Positions 1-10,706 of a stretch of 64,000 nucleotides of DNA are shown one piece after another. This DNA comes from Acidipila rosea (GTDB lineage: Bacteria > Acidobacteriota > Terriglobia > Terriglobales > Acidobacteriaceae): positions 275,717 to 339,716 of the forward strand of contig NZ_SMGK01000005.1 of assembly GCF_004339725.1 (NCBI RefSeq), written 5' to 3'. The position numbers and the translations under genes were made by a program. The first letter of the stretch is position 1. Each line of letters begins with the position of its first letter. The notes under the pieces were generated by a model. The model was not told where the DNA came from and made no database searches. It saw nothing but the letters and a program-made list of their open reading frames with translations.

Positions 1-2031
1 ACGGACGCCGGCGGCGGTGCCATGCCTGGTATTCATCACGTCTTCCATCAGGCTCAGGGTCAGGAAGGCGGCGCGGGGATCGAGAACCGGTTTTGCGTTG
101 GGCGCATAGTCGTAAAGGGGATCACCCTTCGAGGTGCGGATCGAGGCGAGCATCTGCGGATCCATCCTGACGCCGCCATTGGCAAAGACGGTGTAGGCTC
201 CGGCCATTTCGAGCGGGGTGGCGTCATAGGAGCCGATGGCAACCGAGGGCGTAGCGCGGGCCGACTTGATGCCTGCGTCGCGGGCGAGCGAGGCGACATT
301 GTCGAAGCCGACCATCTGGGCCAGGGAGATGGTCGCATTGTTTCTGGACAGGATGAGCGCATCACGCGCGGTCAGCTGATCGGAATATTCATTCTTGAAG
401 TTCTTCGGCGTGTATTCCTGATCGTTGCCGAAGTTGAAGGTGGTCTGCTCGTCGTTGAGCATGGTGACCGGGGTGAAGATGGCGCTCTGGCCGCCATCGC
501 CAGTGAGTTGTGCGCCCGCGATGCTGGAGTTGAAGGCGGCGGCGAAGACGAAGGGCTTGAAGATGGAGCCTGTGGGCCGGTGAGCGACGGCGTGGTTGTA
601 CTGGCTCATGCCGTAGTTGCGGCCGCCCACCAGCGCCAACACCTGGCCGGTGTGGGGGTTGAGGGCAATGAGCGCGACCTGCGGATAGGTGACGGGGCCG
701 CCTATCTGCTCCACGGTTCCGTTCTTGAGCTTGCGGGTATGCCGTTTGAGGATGAGCTCGTCGACCTTCTTGATGCTCTCGTCAATGGCCTCAGTGGCGG
801 CGCTCTCCAGTTGAGGATCAAGCGAGGTGTAGATGCGGAGACCTTCGCGGTTCCAGTCATTTTCGCCGAGGCGCTGGTTGAGCTGATCGCGGACCAGATC
901 GACAAAGTAGGGGGCCTGATTGGCGTCGATGCTCTGGGAGGCAAGATTGAGGGGCGCGCCCTTGGCTATATCCGCCTGGGCGCGAGTGATGTCGCCGGTC
1001 TCGACCATGGTGTCGAGGACGAGGTTGCGGCGCTCGATGGCGCGGGTGGGATGACGGTAGGGATTCAGGCGGCTCGGGCTCTGGATCATGCCTGCGAGCA
1101 GCGCGCACTCGGGGAGATTGAGCTGGCTGATGTCCTTGTCGAAGTAGGCGCGGGCTGCCTCGCCGAAGCCGTTGATGGCAAAGCTGCCGCGCTGGCCGAG
1201 CGGGATCTCGTTGGCGTACATCTGGAAGATCTGCTGCTTGGTGAAGCGGTGTTCGAGCTGAAAGGTGATGAGAACTTCGATCAGCTTCCGCTTGACGTGC
1301 TTCTGCGGCGTGAGGAAAAAGCCGCGCGCGAGCTGCATGGTGAGCGTGGAGCCGCCTTCACGATAGCGGCGTGAACGCAGGTCGGCAAGCATGGCCCCGG
1401 CGAGGCGCACATAATCGACGCCGCCGTGCTGGAAGAAGCGGCGATCCTCAATGGAAGTGACCGCGGGGACGAGATATTTAGGGAGCTCGCCGTAGGTGAC
1501 GAGACGGCGTTTGGCGCGGTTCTGATCGGAGAGCGCGGTGATGAGCAGCGGCTCCATCTCATAGGCGTCGAGCTGCTGCTTGTTGTCGCCGTCAATCTCC
1601 TTGACGGAGCCGCGGCTCACGAGGATGGTGGCGCTGTCGCCGTTCTCCTCATGGTAAGACTGGGGGCCGGGGTGGACGGTGATGCTGTTATCGGTAAGCG
1701 AATAGGTGCCCATGGGGCTGGCGGGGCTGCGGCCCTCTACGCTGTATCCAGCCTCGTGCAGCTCCTCGGCGAGGAAGGCGACGGTCAGCTTCTGGCCGGG
1801 GCGCACCTCGCGGGGGGCGGCATAAATCTTGGCCGTGTTCTCGAAGAGCGGCTTGTTCATGCGCTCATCGACGATGTTCTTGTAGCGGTGGTAATAGAAG
1901 CCGAAGATTGCGAAAAAGAACAGCAGGACGAAGGCGGCTGCGATCCCCGCGATCTGCCAGACTTTACGACTGACAGGCTGCCTTTTGCCGGATGCAGAAC
2001 GGGGACGGGGTAGCTTGATTTTTAGAGCCAC
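1..2031 (-). CDS. Class A penicillin-binding protein (PBP1B-like), C-terminus beyond window edge
   Basis: Bifunctional peptidoglycan glycosyltransferase/transpeptidase anchored in the inner membrane. Reading the minus strand gives a basic N-terminus, one membrane segment near residues 25-45 (LFFFAIFGFYY), and a UB2H-like stretch (EVRPGQKLTV...VEGRSPASPMGTYSL) typical of PBP1B. The glycosyltransferase domain follows with EDRRFFQHGGVD (around residue 195), GGSTLTMQLARGFFL and YANEIPLGQRGS. The transpeptidase domain shows the SxxK serine in GSIFKP (around residue 487) and the SxN motif in LSRNNAT. The KTG motif should lie beyond base 1, so the gene is cut by the window, not broken. I chose the GTG at 2031 because AAGGTGG lies about 10 nt upstream and the only upstream ATGs in reach are out of frame. 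It sits about 190 bp downstream of proS on the same strand. Family assignment is secure; the PBP1B subtype rests on the UB2H-like region. Confidence 0.93.
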   Translation of the reverse strand, partial: MALKIKLPRPRSASGKRQPVSRKVWQIAGIAAAFVLLFFFAIFGFYYHRYKNIVDERMNKPLFENTAKIYAAPREVRPGQKLTVAFLAEELHEAGYSVEGRSPASPMGTYSLTDNSITVHPGPQSYHEENGDSATILVSRGSVKEIDGDNKQQLDAYEMEPLLITALSDQNRAKRRLVTYGELPKYLVPAVTSIEDRRFFQHGGVDYVRLAGAMLADLRSRRYREGGSTLTMQLARGFFLTPQKHVKRKLIEVLITFQLEHRFTKQQIFQMYANEIPLGQRGSFAINGFGEAARAYFDKDISQLNLPECALLAGMIQSPSRLNPYRHPTRAIERRNLVLDTMVETGDITRAQADIAKGAPLNLASQSIDANQAPYFVDLVRDQLNQRLGENDWNREGLRIYTSLDPQLESAATEAIDESIKKVDELILKRHTRKLKNGTVEQIGGPVTYPQVALIALNPHTGQVLALVGGRNYGMSQYNHAVAHRPTGSIFKPFVFAAAFNSSIAGAQLTGDGGQSAIFTPVTMLNDEQTTFNFGNDQEYTPKNFKNEYSDQLTARDALILSRNNATISLAQMVGFDNVASLARDAGIKSARATPSVAIGSYDATPLEMAGAYTVFANGGVRMDPQMLASIRTSKGDPLYDYAPNAKPVLDPRAAFLTLSLMEDVMNTRHGTAAGVR

Positions 2032-2149
2032 GCGGGGAACACCACCTTTTTCATTGTTCTTGGGCCTTGGCCCAGCCAGGGGCGCGGCTCTTATCGTTGC
2101 TGACGCTCTGATGCGGAAATGGTTTCATTGGGCTGCATCTCCTATATTT

Positions 2150-2195
2150 TAGCCCTTTGAGGGCGGAGGCAGCGGGCTTGTCCGGCACCGCTGCC
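2150..2195 (-). terminator. Inverted repeats downstream of proS, possible terminator
   Basis: An 8-bp perfect inverted repeat, GGCAGCGG at 2168-2175 and CCGCTGCC at 2188-2195, lies about 30 bp past the proS stop on the minus strand. A second small GCCC/GGGC hairpin lies near 2151-2164. No long U-tract follows, so termination is only plausible. The hairpins could instead be a pause or processing site between proS and the PBP gene. Confidence 0.35.
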
Positions 2196-2224
2196 CCTGC
2201 TCAGGAACCACAATCCGCATGTGC

Positions 2225-3985
<1,761 letters not shown>

Positions 3986-4271
3986 GTCTATCTGGATTCT
4001 TTTCCGGAGCGTCCCGCATTTTTCAGGGGCTCGCTGCCTTGAAGCTGAAGTTAGATACCCATTCTAAATCCCCGGCTGCCGAACCAGGCGCAGGCCGCTG
4101 CGGCTCACGTCACCTGCGCCTGTCATACCAAGAAGCCCATGGTACTTTGATGGAAGAACAGATACTCATACCCTCCGGCATCTGCCTGACTGAATTACTT
4201 TCTCCGGATCGTTTTCGAGGAAGAACTGGGCCCGCTTCGGCGTAACCAATCCTCACCCAAGGGAAAACGAC

Positions 4272-5453
4272 GTGTCAGTTGCCCAAAGCACTCCCGCAGC
4301 GATCAATCGGGAAAGGATCGCCGCCGCTGCTGCTCCCAAGGCTCGGGGCTTTTATCGGCCGGAGCTGGATGCGCTGCGGTTCATGGCGTTCCTGGGAGTC
4401 TTCTGCCTGCATGTTGTGCCGGGAATGGCTTGCCGCTCAACCCTCACTACCATGATGGACACGATGCACGATGCCGGTGCGCTGGGTGTGTGCCTGTTCT
4501 TCATGTTGAGTTCCTACCTGATCACCGAGCTGCTGTTTCGAGAGAGGGAAAAGACCGGCAATATTCACCTGCGCGCTTTTTATGTGCGCCGAATCCTGCG
4601 GATATGGCCGCTCTACCTGGCAGCGATTCTGCTGGCGGTCAGCTTTAGCTGGGCAGGCCCGCTGTTCGCCATCAGCAAGGGAAACGTAATCGCTTACCTG
4701 ACCATGTGGGGGAACTGGTATGCCGGATGGCACGGCTACCCGCATAACTTTACGACGCCGCTGTGGAGCATTTCAGTCGAGGAGCAGTTCTACCTGCTCT
4801 GGCCGCTGCTCGTACTGCTGGGAGGCCGCAGAGCGGTTCTAGGGACGAGTCTTCTCGTCATGGCTGGATCGGCGGTTGCTATTGCTGTTCTTTGCCGGCC
4901 GGGTGTGGACATCACTACTGTCATCTGGACGAACACCTTCGTTCAGTTTCAGTCGTTTGCGATGGGTGGGCTGCTGGCTCTCGCCCTGCGAGGCTCAGTG
5001 CCGAAGATGAAGCGGTATATTCGCCTGTCCTTGCTCCTGAGCGGGGGACTTCTCTGCTGGTCGGCGGACCTCATCTTTCATATCCACACCCTCAATGCGC
5101 CTGCGCTGGCCACGATGCTGATTCCCGGCTACCTGTGTGCCAATCTCGGATGCGTCGGGATCTTCCTGGCATTTCTGGGCGCGGAGCTGCCGGGATGGGC
5201 GACCCCGCTGGTTTACCTGGGGAAAATCTCGTTTGGGCTCTACGTGTTGCAGCTGCTGGGAAATGGCCTTGCCGCCGCGCTGGTGGAGCGCATTACTCCG
5301 TTGCAGACAATGCACTACACGGCCATTGGGGTCCGGGCGGTGCTTGCCCTGCTCTTCACGATTGTGTTCGCCAGCTTCTCCTACCGCTACCTGGAGACGC
5401 CATTTCTGAAAGTGAAGGAGCGCTTCATGTTTATCCGGTCGCGCGCGGTGTGA
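4272..5453 (+). CDS. Membrane acyltransferase, acyltransferase-3 family
   Basis: A 393-residue polytopic membrane protein of the acyltransferase-3 family, which usually O-acylates cell-surface sugars or lipids. The N-terminal signature is present: RPELDALRFMAFLGVFCLH, with the conserved histidine in the first membrane helix, followed by FYVRRILRIWPLYLAAILL and the WSISVEEQFYLLWPLLV block. About ten hydrophobic segments follow, and the tail FSYRYLETPFLKVKERF is typical of the family. The start is a GTG at 4272 with AAGGGA about 8 nt upstream. It is a single gene, divergent from proS and convergent with the proline dehydrogenase gene. The acceptor cannot be inferred from context. Confidence 0.9.
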   Translation: MSVAQSTPAAINRERIAAAAAPKARGFYRPELDALRFMAFLGVFCLHVVPGMACRSTLTTMMDTMHDAGALGVCLFFMLSSYLITELLFREREKTGNIHLRAFYVRRILRIWPLYLAAILLAVSFSWAGPLFAISKGNVIAYLTMWGNWYAGWHGYPHNFTTPLWSISVEEQFYLLWPLLVLLGGRRAVLGTSLLVMAGSAVAIAVLCRPGVDITTVIWTNTFVQFQSFAMGGLLALALRGSVPKMKRYIRLSLLLSGGLLCWSADLIFHIHTLNAPALATMLIPGYLCANLGCVGIFLAFLGAELPGWATPLVYLGKISFGLYVLQLLGNGLAAALVERITPLQTMHYTAIGVRAVLALLFTIVFASFSYRYLETPFLKVKERFMFIRSRAV

Positions 5454-5478
5454 AGGCTGCGGATCGAGGCGCTGGCCC

Positions 5479-6405
5479 CTACTTCCGCAGCATGTTTCTC
5501 GCGATGAAGAGTACGTTGGCGGGGCGCTCGGCGAGGCGACGCATGAAATAGGGGTACCATTCATGGCCGAAGGGGACATAGACCCGCATCCCGAAACCCT
5601 CCTTCACCAGCGCCGTCTGCAGATCACGGCGCACTCCGTAGAGCATCTGGAATTCGAAACTGGCCGGGTCAATGCCATGCTCGCGAACGAATTGCCTGGT
5701 GGCGGAGATCATCTTTTCGTCATGGGTGGCGATGCCGTGATAAATGCCGCTCCTGAGTAGCAGGCCGGCCAGCTTGACGAAATTGGCATCGACGTCGGCC
5801 TTCGCGGGAAAGGCCTTGTCGGGCGGTTCCTTGTAGGCGCCCTTGCAGAGCCGGATGCGGATGCCGTCGCCGAGCAGGGTCTGAATGTCCTGCTCGCTGC
5901 GGTAGAGATAGGCCTGGATGACGATGCCGACGTGGCCCCGGCTGCCGGGCCGGGCGTGAATGCGGCGGACGAGCTCGATGGTGGCGTCGGTGTATTCCGT
6001 GCCCTCCATATCGACCCGGACAAAGCTGTTTGCGGCGATGGCGTGATCGACCAGGCCGGCGACGATTTCTTCGGCCAGGCCGGAGCCGAGGTCCATGCCC
6101 ATCTGGGTCAGCTTGACGCTGACATTGGCGTTGAGTTTCCGGCGCTCGATCTCATCAAGAAGGCGGTGATAGATTGCCGCGGAGGTCTGCGCCTCGGCGG
6201 GGGTGGTGACGTTTTCGCCCAGGCTGTCGAGGGTGGCGGCGATGCCCTGCCGGTTGAGCGCCTCGCAGGCGGCGATGACCTCGGCTGGCTCCATGCCGGC
6301 AACAAAGCGAGAAGACATGCGGCGGCCGAGGGACGAGCGCTCGGAAAAGCGTCTCAGGCCGGCGTTGCGGGACAGGGCGATGAAGGCGGAGCGGAGTACG
6401 GGCAT
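5479..6405 (-). CDS. Proline dehydrogenase, monofunctional
   Basis: FAD-dependent oxidation of proline to pyrroline-5-carboxylate, first step of proline catabolism, electrons going to the quinone pool. From the ATG at 6405 the product is 308 residues, the size of monofunctional bacterial PRODH (Deinococcus or Thermus type), not of fused PutA. Family blocks are visible: RIRLCKGAYKEP, FEFQMLYGVR and the C-terminal YVPFGHEWYPYFMRRLAERPAN, which forms the substrate- and flavin-binding barrel end. A TTG at 6501 would add 32 residues without family resemblance, so the downstream ATG is preferred, although neither start has a clear ribosome site. No P5C dehydrogenase gene is adjacent. The aldehyde dehydrogenase at about 20 kb is not obviously of that subfamily. 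Confidence 0.93.
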   Translation of the reverse strand: MPVLRSAFIALSRNAGLRRFSERSSLGRRMSSRFVAGMEPAEVIAACEALNRQGIAATLDSLGENVTTPAEAQTSAAIYHRLLDEIERRKLNANVSVKLTQMGMDLGSGLAEEIVAGLVDHAIAANSFVRVDMEGTEYTDATIELVRRIHARPGSRGHVGIVIQAYLYRSEQDIQTLLGDGIRIRLCKGAYKEPPDKAFPAKADVDANFVKLAGLLLRSGIYHGIATHDEKMISATRQFVREHGIDPASFEFQMLYGVRRDLQTALVKEGFGMRVYVPFGHEWYPYFMRRLAERPANVLFIARNMLRK

Positions 6406-6721
6406 AAGTGGATGAGCGATCTCGAATTGAGGGAAACTCCCTATTGTCGCACGGTCCCGATCAGACGCGGAATGGAAGGCGGACTGCTTATGTGCGATCA
6501 ACGAAAAAATACTTCAGCGGACACCAAATTCAGGCGTCTTTAAGTAATAACGGAGAAAACTTTTGGATTCTCCCAGTGCATCTCATCACGGTAAACGTCA
6601 GATACCGGGAAATAGAGAACTCTGATCGGGTTCCCCTTATGACCGGCGCAAGGCATAGCAAAAGACAACGAAGTGGCAATGCCTGAGAGATCGGAAGCAG
6701 GTCTGCCACGGAGAGACCCCT
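6406..6721. other. Intergenic region between divergent proline dehydrogenase and zinc-ribbon genes
   Basis: About 316 bp lying upstream of both divergent genes. I see no coding potential I trust, no tRNA and no convincing sigma-70 promoter. A small GGGA/TCCC hairpin lies near 6431-6441. A ribosome-binding-like GGAGAG sits about 7 nt before the ATG at 6722. Base composition is lower in G+C than in the neighbouring genes, as expected of a regulatory spacer. Confidence 0.5.
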
Positions 6722-6991
6722 ATGGTGAATAACTGCGCAAATCCGAAATGCTCCAAGCCTCTGCACTATCTGCGCGAGGGGCGGATATTCGTGTTCGATG
6801 TAATGGATGGACGGGTGGCTGCCGGGCCCGACGGCAAGATGAAACGGCGGCTTGAACACTACTGGTTGTGTGGAACGTGTAGCCAGACCATGTCATTGGT
6901 GCAAGCCGGTGAGACTGGCATTCAGATTATTGCTAAGCCTGTGATCCAGATACGGCAGGGCGTGACGATTACGACGTCAGCGCTTGCCTGA
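6722..6991 (+). CDS. Small zinc-ribbon-like hypothetical protein
   Basis: An 89-residue protein that I do not recognise beyond its metal-site pattern. Cys5, Cys10 (CANPKC) and the later pair CGTC (around residues 54-57) resemble a split zinc ribbon, with the intervening segment (LREGRIFVFDV...HYWLCGTC) reading like a short beta-sheet. There is no signal peptide or membrane segment. GGAGAG stands upstream of the ATG, and a strong terminator follows about 20 nt after the stop, so it is probably expressed as a single-gene unit. A DNA-, RNA- or protein-binding role is possible but is inference. Confidence 0.7.
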   Translation: MVNNCANPKCSKPLHYLREGRIFVFDVMDGRVAAGPDGKMKRRLEHYWLCGTCSQTMSLVQAGETGIQIIAKPVIQIRQGVTITTSALA

Positions 6992-7012
6992 GATTCAACA
7001 TGGCTAAGGCTG

Positions 7013-7043
7013 AAAAGCTCCACCCTGAGGGTGGGGCTTTTTT
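7013..7043. terminator. Bidirectional rho-independent terminator
   Basis: Stem arms AAAAGCTCCACCC (7013-7025) and GGGTGGGGCTTTT (7029-7041) with a TGA loop. All bases pair, with one G-U, and the stem runs into more T residues on the plus strand. The A-run on the left arm gives a U-tract on the minus strand as well. It therefore suits both the zinc-ribbon gene (plus) and the DUF1634 gene that ends at 7050 (minus). Confidence 0.85.
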
Positions 7044-7049
7044 CTTGCT

Positions 7050-7424
7050 TCATTGACCGTGGAAAAGGCTGTACATCAGCACGGCAAAGACGATGAGGCT
7101 GACGATGGTGTACATCTTGTCCTTTTCCATAGCGAAGGCGACAGCGGCAAACAGGACACGGCCAATGGGGGTGGCGATGAGCAGGAGCAGCCCGAACTGG
7201 ATGATGCTGTGACTGTCACCGGAGGCCAGCCCCTCGATGATCCCCTTGGGGGATTTGAGCTGGGCGGCGACGCCGTGAAACACCTTGTAGTCAGGCATGG
7301 GGCCGTGCGCGTGAGCGAGGTAGAGAACGCCACCGGTGAAGACGACGGCAGCCGCGGTCAGCACGCCGATGCGCAGCATGTAGCCGATGGCAATCTCCAT
7401 CTTTAAATCGGTCATTTTGCTCAT
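7050..7424 (-). CDS. DUF1634 family membrane protein
   Basis: A 124-residue protein with three predicted membrane helices (about residues 14-34, 71-92 and 102-121), matching DUF1634. The KMEIAIGYMLRIGVL opening and the IIQFGLLLLIATPIGRVLFAAVAF centre are characteristic. Only 3 bp separate it from the upstream TauE/SafE-like permease gene. This pairing is frequent in bacteria and suggests that the two proteins form one transporter or that this is an accessory subunit. Its molecular function is unknown. Confidence 0.85.
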   Translation of the reverse strand: MSKMTDLKMEIAIGYMLRIGVLTAAAVVFTGGVLYLAHAHGPMPDYKVFHGVAAQLKSPKGIIEGLASGDSHSIIQFGLLLLIATPIGRVLFAAVAFAMEKDKMYTIVSLIVFAVLMYSLFHGQ

Positions 7425-7427
7425 GAT

Positions 7428-8261
7428 TTACAGCTTCCCCGCGATGCTGTTGTAGATCATCTCCACGCCAAGGGCGACAATGACGGCTGCGAAGACCCAG
7501 CGGAGGGTCTTCACGTGAACCTTCACCAGCAGCCGGGACCCGATGAGGGAGCCGCCCAGAACGCCCAGCATGACCGGCATGGCCAGGGCTGGGGCGATAT
7601 AGCCCCGGCTGAGGTAGACGCCGGCGCTGGCGGCAGCGGTTACGCCGATCATGAAGTTGCTGGTGGTGGTCGAGACCTTGAAGGGCAGGCGCATGGCCTG
7701 ATCCATGGCAAGCACCTTGACTGCGCCGGAACCGATGCCCAGCAGCCCGGAGAGCGTGCCGGCAGTGAACATGAGCCCGAAGCCCGCGGGCACTCGCTGC
7801 GCTACATACTCCTCAGGGCCACTGGCGGTAGGGAAGGTGCCCTGCAGATTAAGCTTGAGGGCCAGGGGATCGGGTGCGGAGGTGTGCTCCTCGGCCTTTT
7901 TCTTGATCGATGCGTAAGCGGAGTAGAGCAGGACGACGCCAAAGATGATGCCGATGGCCTGGGTGGAGACCTTGGCGGTGAGATAGGCGCCCAGCAGGGC
8001 GCCGAGGGTGGTAGCTATCTCCAGGAACATGCCGATGCGTACATTGGAAAAACCCTCGCGCACGTAGGCTGCTGCCGCGCCCGAGGAGGTGGCGATGACG
8101 GAGACCAGCGATGCTCCGATGGCGTAACGGATATCGACATGGAAGGCCAGAGTCAACAGCGGAACGATCACCACGCCGCCACCGAGCCCGGTCATGGCGC
8201 CCAGCAGCCCTGCGAGCAGCGAACTGCTAAAGAGGATTCCTGAAAACTCCGTTGCATTCAT
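7428..8261 (-). CDS. TauE/SafE family sulfite/organosulfur exporter-like permease
   Basis: A 277-residue integral membrane protein with about eight helices and the two internal family repeats. The first begins FSSSLLAGLLGAMTGLGGGVVIVPLL and the second GLMFTAGTLSGLLGIGSGAVKVLAMDQ; both contain the Gly-rich loop typical of TauE/SafE (formerly DUF81). Members export sulfite, taurine-derived sulfoacetate or related anions, but substrate cannot be read from sequence. The gene starts 12 bp after the treZ stop on the same strand and is followed 3 bp later by the DUF1634 gene, so the three may share a transcript. Confidence 0.88.
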   Translation of the reverse strand: MNATEFSGILFSSSLLAGLLGAMTGLGGGVVIVPLLTLAFHVDIRYAIGASLVSVIATSSGAAAAYVREGFSNVRIGMFLEIATTLGALLGAYLTAKVSTQAIGIIFGVVLLYSAYASIKKKAEEHTSAPDPLALKLNLQGTFPTASGPEEYVAQRVPAGFGLMFTAGTLSGLLGIGSGAVKVLAMDQAMRLPFKVSTTTSNFMIGVTAAASAGVYLSRGYIAPALAMPVMLGVLGGSLIGSRLLVKVHVKTLRWVFAAVIVALGVEMIYNSIAGKL

Positions 8262-8273
8262 GTGCTTATCAGC

Positions 8274-10025
8274 TTAAGACGCGTGCGGCTCCTGTGCCAG
8301 TTCCAGCATGGCAATTGTATCTTTCGGCAGGGTCAGTTCTCCATTTTGAAACTGCACCTCAGGGCTGGAGGCGAGCAGAAGAGCGGCTCCTGGGTCGATA
8401 GCCGGGGTGTAGCTGCCTTTGCCGAGATTGGCGATGACCAGCAGCCTGCCGCGCTGCATGGCGATCCATTGCTGCTCTTCGTTGAAGCGGACGTGGACCT
8501 CCTCAAGCGCGCCGCTGGTGAGCTCGGGCCGGCTGCGGCGCAGCTGGATGAGCTGTTTGTACCAGGCGAGCATCTCGGCGTGGGGAGCTTTGCTGATTTC
8601 GTCCCAGTGCAGGATGGAGCTCTGAAAAGTCTCAGGGGCCTGGGGGTCCGGGATGATGTCGGGATCCCAGCCGAAGGCGGCGAATTCCTTTTTGCGGCCT
8701 TCGGAGACGAGGCGGCCCAGTTCCTTGTCTTCATGATCGGTGAAGTACTGGAAGGGTGAGGATGCGCCCCATTCCTCGCCCTGGAAGAGCATGGGGATGA
8801 AGGGCGAGGTGAGTTCGAGGGCGGCGGCAATCTTTGCCCGTGCGGCGCCGGCGAGGTGCACCAGCCGCTCGCCCCGGGCGCGGTTGCCGACCTGATCGTG
8901 GTTCTGCGAGTAGCCGAGGAAGCGCCAGCCGGGAAGGCCCTTCACCGGCCGGCCATGCACACGGTCGCGATAGGGCGAGAAGATGCCATCGTAGACGAAG
9001 ACGGAGCGGAGCGACTTGGCAAGATCGGCTAGGCTGCCGAAGTCGGAGTAGTAACCTTCACGATTGCCGGTGAGGACGGTGACCAGCGCATGGTGGAAGT
9101 CGTCGCTCCACTGCGCGTCCATGCCGTAGCCGCCGGACTCGGGCGAGGTGACGAGGCGCGGGTCATTGAGGTCGCTCTCGGCGATGACGGTGTAGTGGCG
9201 GCCGGTCTGGGCCTCCAGGGAGCGTACCTCGTGCGAGAGCTGCTCCATGAAGTTGATGGCGGAGCGGTCCATATAGGCATGCACGGCGTCGAGACGGAGG
9301 CCGTCGAAGTGATACTCGCGCAGCCACATGAGCGCGTTGTCGCAGAAGAAGCGGCGGACCTCGTGGCTGCCTGCGTCTTCAAGATTGACCGCATCGCCCC
9401 ATGGCGTGTTGTGGAGATGGGTGAAGTAGGGCGCGAACATGGCCAGGTAATTTCCCGAAGGCCCGAGGTGGTTGTAGACAACATCGAGAATGACGGCGAG
9501 GCCGTGGGAGTGGCAGGCGTCGACGAAGCGCTTGAGTGCCTCCGGGCCGCCGTAGGGTTCATGGACGGCGAAGAGCGAGACGCCGTCGTAGCCCCAGCCG
9601 TGCCTGCCGGGAAAGGCCGCAACCGGCAGCAGCTCGACGTGAGTGGTGCCGAGGTCTTTGAGGAAAGGCAGCCTGGCCCGGGCGGCGTCGAGGGTGCCCT
9701 CCGACGTGAATGTGCCGGGGTGAAGCTCATAGACGATGGCGCTGGGGAATGCGGGCGGCTGCCAGTCCTGGTCGTGCCAGGTGAAGGATTTGTGATCGAC
9801 GAGGCGCGATGGGCCGTGGACGCCCTGGGGCTGCCACTGCGAGCGGGGATCCGGAACGGCGAGGTCGCCCCCGTCGATGGTGAAGGCATAGTCCGTGCCG
9901 GGGCCTGCTTCGGGGACAGAGGCGCTCCACCAGCCATTGGGACCGGCCTGCAGCGGGTATTGCCGGTCGGCGATGACCACGCTGACAGTGTTCTTCCCCG
10001 GCGCCCAAACTTGGAATTTGTGCAT
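8274..10025 (-). CDS. treZ: Malto-oligosyltrehalose trehalohydrolase
   Basis: Releases trehalose from maltooligosyltrehalose, the second step of the TreY-TreZ route from glycogen-like glucans. The 583-residue protein has an N-terminal CBM48-like domain (VWAPGKNTVSVVI...PLQAGPNGWWSASV), then a GH13 barrel with DVVYNHLGPSGNY, the nucleophile region FDGLRLDAVHAY, the acid/base region VIAESDLNDPR and NHDQVGNRARGER. Together these are diagnostic of TreZ rather than GlgB or GlgX. The partner treY is not in the window. The downstream permease gene is only 12 bp away, but a functional link is not obvious. Confidence 0.95.
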   Translation of the reverse strand: MHKFQVWAPGKNTVSVVIADRQYPLQAGPNGWWSASVPEAGPGTDYAFTIDGGDLAVPDPRSQWQPQGVHGPSRLVDHKSFTWHDQDWQPPAFPSAIVYELHPGTFTSEGTLDAARARLPFLKDLGTTHVELLPVAAFPGRHGWGYDGVSLFAVHEPYGGPEALKRFVDACHSHGLAVILDVVYNHLGPSGNYLAMFAPYFTHLHNTPWGDAVNLEDAGSHEVRRFFCDNALMWLREYHFDGLRLDAVHAYMDRSAINFMEQLSHEVRSLEAQTGRHYTVIAESDLNDPRLVTSPESGGYGMDAQWSDDFHHALVTVLTGNREGYYSDFGSLADLAKSLRSVFVYDGIFSPYRDRVHGRPVKGLPGWRFLGYSQNHDQVGNRARGERLVHLAGAARAKIAAALELTSPFIPMLFQGEEWGASSPFQYFTDHEDKELGRLVSEGRKKEFAAFGWDPDIIPDPQAPETFQSSILHWDEISKAPHAEMLAWYKQLIQLRRSRPELTSGALEEVHVRFNEEQQWIAMQRGRLLVIANLGKGSYTPAIDPGAALLLASSPEVQFQNGELTLPKDTIAMLELAQEPHAS

Positions 10026-10186
10026 TGCTTATTCTCTCGTTCTCTGAATTTCTATACGTTTGGATGCAGGGATTTAGACTGCCAGCAAGAGACAGACGTT
10101 TCAGCATGCTTATTTTCTTTTGTTCTTCATCCGCATGGGCTTGGTCCCGGACAGAGCAAGGGCGGGCGGCGAGGTAGACACACGAT

Positions 10187-10594
10187 ATGCAGAGCGCAGG
10201 CGGCACGCTTCATTCATTTCTGGCCATCCTGGCGGGTTTCGTCACCGTGGTGGTGCTGATCGCCCTGGCTACGCTGCTGCTGCGGCGATATGCCCCGCAG
10301 CTGAGCCGGGAGGATGTGCCGGCGGATCTCTTTGCGATGAGCGTGAATATCGGCATTGCGCTGGTGTGCGGCGTGGCGGGCGGATATGTGACGGCGCTGG
10401 CCGCAGGGCTGGCCAATCCAATCATCCATGCGCTGATGCTGGCCCTGGCGATCCTGCTGCTGGGCGCCTTCTCTGCGCTGCAGCTGCGGGGCAGGCAGCC
10501 GCTCTCCTACCTGCTGGCGCTGACCGCCCTGCCTCCGGTGGCGGTGCTTTGCGGTGGTCTGCTGCGGCTCTACCAGATGGGGATTCGCTGGTGA
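10187..10594 (+). CDS. Small polytopic membrane protein, unknown function
   Basis: A 135-residue protein with four hydrophobic segments (about residues 10-30, 50-70, 75-96 and 104-128). It has a short charged loop after helix 1 (RRYAPQLSREDVPADLF). I do not recognise the family. GAGGT lies about 12 nt upstream of the ATG. The gene stands alone between the divergent treZ and the minus-strand glutaredoxin gene. The reading frame is well filled and hydrophobicity is periodic, so I regard it as a real gene, but no role can be assigned. Confidence 0.7.
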   Translation: MQSAGGTLHSFLAILAGFVTVVVLIALATLLLRRYAPQLSREDVPADLFAMSVNIGIALVCGVAGGYVTALAAGLANPIIHALMLALAILLLGAFSALQLRGRQPLSYLLALTALPPVAVLCGGLLRLYQMGIRW

Positions 10595-10706
10595 AGACGG
10601 TGCTCGTCTCTCGCGGCGAGCTGCTGCATCTGCGGGGCGAGAATGCGCTTCGGCGGGGATGGGGCGAAGCGTTGCAGATACGAAAATATATGCCCTGGGC
10701 GTCGCG

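Noticed and set aside
22..1374. Long plus-strand open frame (450 codons) at the left edge
   Set aside because: It is the mirror frame of the penicillin-binding protein, whose minus-strand product carries all family motifs. Long mirror frames are expected at high G+C.
3986..4271. Possible small gene or T-box leader upstream of proS
   Set aside because: An open frame on the plus strand runs through but is low-complexity at its start and shows no family. I could not find the conserved T-box elements, so the spacer is taken as ordinary divergent leader.
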